64,000 nucleotides of DNA from Bryum argenteum (Eukaryota > Streptophyta > Bryopsida > Bryales > Bryaceae): contig CM073322.1 in the NCBI GenBank assembly GCA_037043015.1, positions 19,851,601-19,915,600 of the forward strand, given 5' to 3'. Positions 58,086 to 64,000 of the stretch are shown here, in pieces. Made by a program: the position numbers and the translations under genes. The number at the start of each line of letters is the position of its first letter. Position 1 is the stretch's first letter. The notes beneath the pieces are model-generated. The model was not told where the DNA came from. It searched no databases and was given only the letters and a program-made list of their open reading frames with translations.

Positions 58086-58690
58086 CTGCTAAATAGACCC
58101 CTGCAACGTATTGTTGTAGGCGAACTCGGCGAGCGACAACAACTCCACCCAATTGTTTTGATGGTAGTTGATGGTGCACCGCAGATACTGTTCGAACACT
58201 TGATTGACGCGCTTGGTTTGTTCGTCAGTCTAAGGATGGTATGCTGAAGATAGTTTCATCTCTACGCCTAGGATTTCAAACAAAGACTGCCAGAACTTTG
58301 ATGTGAATTGCGTTCCCCGATCAAAACTAATGTCGTTGGGGAGGCCGTGTAGTTTGTAGACATTGTCTACAAAGAGTCTTGTTGTTTTTTCCCCAATAAC
58401 TATCTTGTGGCACTAAATGAAGTATGTCATCTTGCTCAGCCGGTCTACAACAACGAAGATGGAATCAAAGGTGTTGGACATTGGAAGGTCCACAATAAAG
58501 TCTATGGATATGGATGTCCATGGGGTTTCCGGAATCGGCAACGGTTGAAGCAACCCGTACAGCCGATAACGAGGGATCTTGGATCTACAACAGATGTTAC
58601 ACGTTGTGACATAGTTTTTCACGGTTTTACACATTTGTGGCCACCAAAAGTCTTTGGATAACAGCTCCATGGTCTTATTAACAAGAAGAA
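58086..58690 (-). pseudogene. pol: Chromovirus integrase, zinc finger and DDE core
   Basis: Minus strand: NKTMELLSKDFWWPQM and TCNICCRS (zinc finger end), then TSISIDFIVDLPMSNTFDSI (first catalytic D), then NDISFDRGTQFTSKFWQSLF (second D), then [15 protein letters not shown] (E), then [22 protein letters not shown] after AYHP, another after QGSI and a frameshift near 58.4 kb show decay. The frame continues beyond the 14-kb insertion at 44079. Confidence 0.88.
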
Positions 58691-61320
58691 AGTAGTGTTC
58701 AGAGAGACACAGTTTAACGTGCGTTTTAACACAGTTTAACGTCGTTTAACAGGGACAGTTTTTGTGACGCAAAATAGTCACGGAGGTCTTTTAGGCTTGT
58801 CGTCGCACGTCTAAATGTGTCAAACCGTTTAACATAAGTTGACGTGCTACGTCAAAACGTGTCATCTTGGGGCAGGTAAATTACCTAAGGTCAGTAACTT
58901 CCCAAGTAACTTAGTTTCTGTGTCGCTATGATATAGACATTTCTCATGTTTAATTTTCACGTGGGTTATGACGTGCACACGTCTGCGTCGTTTTGGATGG
59001 ATGAAGAATTTGCTGATGTGGTAGATTCTTAATGACTGAGATTTGGACACGTGACGTGATCTTGGATTTTGTGTATAATTTTGCACTAGTATTTGGGTAT
59101 CCGTTATATTGTGTTAACGTTGACGCATTGTGACGTGTTTCTGGAATGCGTCACTGATATTAAATTTAATGTTGTTTAACATTGTTAAAGACAATTGTCA
59201 TTTGTTTTAACGCGTTTTGGATTACGAGTTTAGACGTAGGGTGACATTCGCATTGTCGAGTTATGTGTCAATAGAAGTAGGGTCTCGTGTCAAAGTGACG
59301 TTACATGACACAACATGACGGAAATGAAAACGTCAAAAATGACGTTACATGACACATTCGATAACGTAAATGCAACGTCAAAAATAACACACTCTGACAG
59401 AAACATACACGAAATGGAGTGCAACATGAAGCTGGTGAGTGTTTTTGCTGTATTAGATGGAAAATTAGCCACTGATACAAAGTCGCAAGTATTGAGTAGC
59501 ATAAAGCACAAAGACTACATATATGTGCTATGTGATAGGGTACTCATTGCGTCAAAAGTGACACGCTAGCGTTAAACTTGCGTCAATAGTGACGCATTCA
59601 CGTATTTTATATGATGACGTCTTTAAGAACAATGTTTAACACAACCTATGTCACTTTTGACGCGCGCATCACTTTTTACGCAGAAACCCTAGCCGCCGTA
59701 GAGTGACTTTCTGGGTTTCCTCATGCTAGATTTTTTTTGATCTCCACAACACACATTACGACGGACACACTGAGTTTAATAAGGCACGTCATGCAATCAA
59801 ACTAGGATAGAAATCATAACAATGCAACGTGAGAAAAGAATAAAAACTTGTAAAACTCCAACACCTCTACAACTCATACTTTAACAATCTAATATGTTAA
59901 TCTCTAAAACTGTAGAACTCTAATACAATATGTGTAGAAATGAAAGCAAGAGTGAGATTTTAGTTTATATCTTCCCTAATAGTACCATGACCTAACTATC
60001 CATGGCGGCTAACCCTAGCCGCCTCTGTTCATCCACCCCGATGAAAGTCATTCCTCTGGATAGACTAAAGTACGTTATTCTGGACGTCATAGTGGACGTC
60101 TTTCTTCACATGCGTGTGTGTTAATGTGATGTCAAAAGTGACACATTCATTAATAACAACGTTAATAATGACGCTTTAACGTTAAACCAACGTCTATAGT
60201 GACGTATCTACATATAAACTACGTTAATAGTGACGCGTACACGTTAAACCAACGTCAATACTGACGTGTTGAAGACTTTCCGTTTCAACAATATCAATGG
60301 TGGCGCGACCATGTTAAAATAATGTCAATAGTGACGCGTTCACGACTTCAAGTTTCAAAAACGTCAACAGTATCGTGTTCACATCAAAGCAGGTTGACTA
60401 GTGACGCGTTTACGTTATGCGACGTCAAAAGTAACGCGATGGCGTTAAACCTGCGTCAATAGTGACGCATTCACGTACCCTATATGATGACGTTTCTAAA
60501 AACAATGTTTAACACAACCTATGTGACTTTTGACGGGTGCGTCACTTTTGACTCAGAAACCCTAGCCGCCACAAAACCCTAAAGCTCCATGCACTTTCTT
60601 GAAACGCGTTTCATGAAACTCAGTTTAATATAATCTATGTAACTTCTGACACCCGCGTAACTATCAACAATCTTTAGAATCATTGATCAAGTCAAACACT
60701 AACAACCACGTCACCCTTACCATAAATGCACTTGACACGTCAACCATGTCATTACGTTTCTTGAAACACACGTTGACACAAATTTGCGTCGAAAGAAACG
60801 CCCACGTCACTATTGACATCCCCTAGGACCAAACACCAACTTGTCCTCGTCACCCATATCCTCCATATAACCTTTCCACGTCACCAAGGCATTCCGCGTA
60901 GGATTTATGAATATGTAAATTTAACACACTTGAAGGTCGTCCATGTCACTTTAAACGTCATCAATGTTAAAAGACACGTGCTGACATGGATCATGACTAT
61001 ATTTAATCATTAAAATATTACTAGAGAATAAAAAATAAAGTTCTAAAGTTACCTCCCCTAAGGAACGTACATGTCAACGTTGACGTCGTTCTATTATTTT
61101 TGACGCAAAACCGTTATTCCAAAATCCAAACGTGTCACTATTGACACTCGTTGTTAATCCAAACGTCAATCGTGACGGAAGTATGTTGAACCGATTAATA
61201 TGCACTATGTCACTGTGGACAACTTTTCCACACTAATTTCGACTAGTCTGAGTATACGTCACTTTCGACGCAAAATAACAGTGGAGAAAACATTGTTTTC
61301 CTCTAGTGTGTTGTAACCAA
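58691..61320. mobile_element. 2.6-kb TGACG/CGTCA-rich insertion in the integrase
   Basis: The integrase reads ...QHDFPSARDFG on the right side (about 61322-61370) and NKTMELLSKD on the left (about 58650-58690), so everything between is inserted. The insert contains dozens of TGACG or CGTCA words, often as CGTCAATAGTGACGC, and an internal duplication of about 150 bp (59548-59700 and 60418-60570, both containing AGAAACCCTAGCCGCC). It encodes nothing recognisable. A TAGTG at the right border hints at a CACTA-type end, but the left border does not match. Confidence 0.6.
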
Positions 61321-61850
61321 AGTCTCTCGCCGATGGAAAGTCGTGTTGAGACTAGAGCACTCGAAGTTGGCATGGCCTGAAGGAACATAGAGTAGTCCTG
61401 ATAGTATAATAGCCCATATTGAAATTGGAATTTTGGATCTGGATCATTTCGGGCCGCTTCACGCGACGTAGAAGCCCGTGAACTAGAAGTAGGTTGATTC
61501 GGGGATTCCGAATCTATAACCTCTAAATCTGGAACTTAGCAGTCCCGACATGGAGATTCCCCAACATTAGAGACGCTAGGATTGCTCTTGACTTTCAAGG
61601 CCAAAAGATCAGATTGTAAACTTATTCGGATATCTTCGAGAAAATATGCATCCACTGAAATTGTGGTGCGCACGGTCTTGAGCTGAAGTTGCTCAAGCTT
61701 GATGAGTGTAGTCCTCTATTGGTCGTATGGTGCATCGCTTTCTTTAGGCGCAAGGTATGTTCGCCTAGAATGCACATCGGAACGAACCTGTTGTGAGCCG
61801 AGGCGGTAGGTGATGACAAAGTTAAAATGCGACAACGATATACTCCAACG
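61321..61850 (-). pseudogene. pol: Chromovirus RNase H end and integrase N-terminus
   Basis: The minus strand reads RWSISLSHFNFVITYRLGSQ (end of RNase H), then RRTYLAPKESDAPYDQ and, after a degraded stretch, CQLRVL followed by SQHDFPSARDFG, the integrase N-terminus interrupted by the TGACG-rich insertion. Confidence 0.75.
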
Positions 61851-62057
61851 GTCTTGTCGACAATTTAGCACCTTAGCAGATATAAAATACTCAAGGTTCT
61901 TGTAATCGGTATGAACTGGGTCTTGTCGACAATTTAGCACCTTAGCAGATATAAAATACTCAAGGTTCTTGTAATCGGTATGAACTGGGTCTTGTCGACA
62001 ATTTAGCACCTTAGCAGATATAAAATACTCAAGGTTCTTGTAATCGGTATGAACTGT
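61851..62057 (-). repeat. In-frame 69-bp triplication in RNase H
   Basis: Three identical 69-bp units start at 61851, 61920 and 61989. Each encodes 23 residues (HTDYKNLEYFISAKVLNCRQ plus DPV at the join). Because 69 is a multiple of three the frame is preserved. Confidence 0.97.
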
Positions 62058-62900
62058 GACAGAATACTGAGCACCTTCAAAGAAATGACGTCATTCTTGG
62101 AAAGAGTCGACCGTGGCTAAAAACTCTTTGTCGTGAATCTCGTAATTGATCTCAGCAGCAGTAAATTTTCGCGAGTGGAACGCGATAAGATGGAGGTATT
62201 TGTCGTCGTCGCATTGTGAAAGGATCGCTTCAAGAGCAAAACCAGAAGCATCCGTTTCTAGTAAGAACTTCTTCTAGGAATCAGGATGTGTCAGAAGATG
62301 CGTTGTCGTAAACGCCTTCTTCAAAACCTCGAAAGCTTTGTCTGCTTCTGTAGTCTACTCGAGCTTGTCTTTGCAAGTCAATCGGGTCAATGGAGTAGCA
62401 AACTTAGAGTAATCTGGAATGAAGATTCGGTAGAAGTTGGCAAAACCAAGGAAACATCGTCAAGGAACTCTCAGAACACGTTATTCATTAAGTAGTGCAA
62501 GATGACAGGTGCCTTGGTAAGACTAAAAGGTATGACATTGTATTCAAAATGTGCATACCTCGTTCGGAATGTAATCTTTCATTCGTCAGCTTGTTTGATA
62601 CGTACTAGGTTGTACGCTCCATGAAGATCGATTTTGATGCAAATCTTTGCTTAACCGAGTTGGTCAAGGAGTCCCAAGATGAGTGGCAATAGATACGGAT
62701 TTTTTATTGTAATTTTGTTCATGCCGCGGTAGTCCACATACATTTGGAGGGAACCGTTCTTCTTCTTGACGAATAGAATAGGAGCTCCCACAGGTGACCT
62801 GGAGTGTTGGATGAAATTCTTTGCAAGATTTTCATCAATGTAATTACGTAATGTAGCAAGCTCGTTGTGCGAAAGGCTGTAGATCAAGCCAAATGGTGGT
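62058..62900 (-). pseudogene. pol: Chromovirus reverse transcriptase and RNase H, active site deleted
   Basis: From 62887 the minus strand reads [57 protein letters not shown], then IDLHGAYNLVRIKQ and PFSLTKAPVILHYLMNNVF. It then passes within a few codons (about 62460) to [20 protein letters not shown], which lies well after the catalytic YxDD box in this family. RNase H follows with [15 protein letters not shown] and [20 protein letters not shown]. The catalytic segment is therefore deleted, so this RT cannot be active. Confidence 0.82.
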
Positions 62901-63318
62901 TGTGCACCTTCTCGAAGCTCGATGCCACAATCATAAGGTCGGTGTTGAGGAAGTGTGTCAGCATTCTTCTTCTCGAATACGTCTGAAAATTCTTTATACT
63001 CAGCTGGTAGTTTGGCTGGACATGTTGTGATGACGGAATTGCATAAATTGCAAACATATTCTCATTCTTGGCAGCCCTCATAAAGGCTCGGGCACCAACC
63101 ATGAGTGGAGTTTTGACCTCAGATCTTTGGGCTTGGTAAAGGCAAGACTGTAGGTTATTTCTAGGATGTTGTGAAGAGAAATACGGACCTATAGTTTAAT
63201 ATGTAAGTTTTTGTGTATTCCAATCTCTATCTGGATTGACCATTTCTAATCAAGAGAGACCTAGGACAAGAGGATTGGAGAGATAGCTGATGATATTAAA
63301 TACAACAACACTTTGGTG
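62901..63318 (-). pseudogene. pol: Chromovirus protease-RT linker, degraded
   Basis: Short minus-strand frames (for example 62884-63102) lie between protease and RT in the expected order. They show no catalytic motif and are interrupted by stops. Confidence 0.5.
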
Positions 63319-63756
63319 TCATTCTAAATTAATACTCAAAGGTTTAGTTTTGTACGTAACATCTCCTGAAATCAAGAGTTTACCGTCAATGACCTCTACT
63401 GCTACGGGATATTTCTTAAGAACTGTAGGCACGTTATGACGTGTGATAAGTTTTCTATCAATAAAACAAGCGGAAGCTCTAGAATCTAACAAAGCTATAA
63501 CCTTTTTGGTATGCGAATGGAAATCTATTATAATCGGGATAGTAAAACATCGAGAGGGTTCTGTGGATAAGATAGGACCTGATGATGAGAAACACTTGTC
63601 AGCCGCACGGTCCCTACTATGGCTGGCCGTTGTCGTTTTCCGACATAAACTCCTCGTGGCTATGCTCACAAGCACTTGTAGTACTTCGAAATTTGTGCGA
63701 CTTTGATCTCTAGAGTTTAACAAGGCAGATCGTCCGAACGTGGTTTTTTTCTCCAA
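63319..63756 (-). pseudogene. pol: Chromovirus aspartic protease
   Basis: The frame carries IPIIIDFHSHTKKVIALLDS with RASACFIDRKLI, the retropepsin-like site, here DSRA instead of the usual DSGA or DTGA. The Gly-to-Arg change next to the catalytic Asp should inactivate it. Confidence 0.8.
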
Positions 63757-64000
63757 AGTACTAGCATAGGTGTTCTTTGCGACGTCGTTTTTTCTCGTCT
63801 TCGAATTGCTTCTTGACCTTTGAAGAGTCGATTTGCATGGGTTCTACCGTTGAAGTGTTTAGTTGTGTCTGGCAACATGAGGCTACGTAGTCCGCTGGAT
63901 ACGATCCAAAGAGCAATCGCCGCTCTTGTCGTTGCTCAAACAATCAGTTGTCGCAGTCGATCGCTTGAGTAATAGCCTGCGATATCGTGGTTAGTTTGGG
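63757..64000 (-). pseudogene. gag: Chromovirus gag C-terminus (runs off the window)
   Basis: EPMQIDSSKVKKQFEDEKKR and RRKEHLC are typical of the region just before the gag zinc knuckle in chromoviruses; the knuckle itself is scrambled by a frameshift. The N-terminal gag and the 5' LTR lie beyond the window end. Confidence 0.7.

Noticed and set aside
58691-61320. CACTA transposon
   Set aside because: The right border ends TAGTG, but the left border does not start CACTA, and no 3-bp target duplication or transposase could be shown.

Overview
The window looks like nuclear DNA of a plant outside the flowering plants, such as a bryophyte, lycophyte or charophyte alga. This is inferred from plant-type linker histones, a plant-type vacuolar amino acid transporter with many introns, short GT-AG introns, plant Ty3/gypsy and Copia-type LTRs, and SWIM-domain and hAT transposase relics. 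The species cannot be fixed from sequence alone. Only three genes look intact: two histone H1 genes and one AVT1-like transporter. Most of the rest is mobile DNA in various states of decay, with minisatellites.

Layout. 1-7 kb: two GTCGAC-rich minisatellites, a decayed hAT transposase (minus), an RPA1 gene fragment, and a solo Copia-like LTR with matching 5-bp target duplications and an array of heat-shock-element motifs. 7.8-11.2 kb: a histone H1 gene (plus), then a tail-only H1 copy, three 136-bp tandem repeats and a related exon encoding a very acidic repeat protein. 14.4-17.4 kb: a 12-exon AVT1-like transporter (minus) containing a textbook AT-AC U12-type intron. 17.8-18.3 kb: a G-rich minisatellite. 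18.65-20.06 kb: two TTAA-flanked inverted-repeat elements resembling piggyBac MITEs. 22.0-25.1 kb: the H1 block again in mirror orientation (minus), so the transporter sits in the spacer of a large inverted duplication. 26.4-30.8 kb: a second LTR of the heat-shock family with its polypurine tract, a retroelement remnant, a tRNA-derived SINE-like segment and AT-rich DNA.

30.86-40.23 kb: a full-length Ty3/gypsy element (minus) with both LTRs, 5-bp target duplications, gag, protease, RT, RNase H and integrase, and an extra coiled-coil ORF after pol; it carries a few nonsense and frameshift lesions. 40.36-43.3 kb: a second, unrelated ORF with its own TATA-like box. 43.45-64 kb: a chromodomain-bearing Ty3 element (chromovirus, minus) whose integrase is split by a 13,996-bp insertion (44,080-58,075). 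That insertion has a 10-bp target duplication, and removing it restores the integrase reading frame exactly. The inserted element resembles a giant Mutator-like or Pack-MULE element. It holds a SWIM-domain transposase-like gene, fragments of a DUF506 gene and of a quinone/enone reductase gene (with an intron), a 148-bp tandem array, and a broken multi-exon gene whose end resembles a DNA methyltransferase SAM-binding motif. A further 2.6-kb insertion, extremely rich in TGACG/CGTCA, interrupts the same integrase.

How it fits together: the H1 and AVT1 genes are ordinary housekeeping-type genes embedded in nested transposons. The strongest new candidates are the 14-kb composite element, the U12 intron in the transporter, the mirror-image H1 cluster with its acidic companion exon, and the heat-shock-element LTR.
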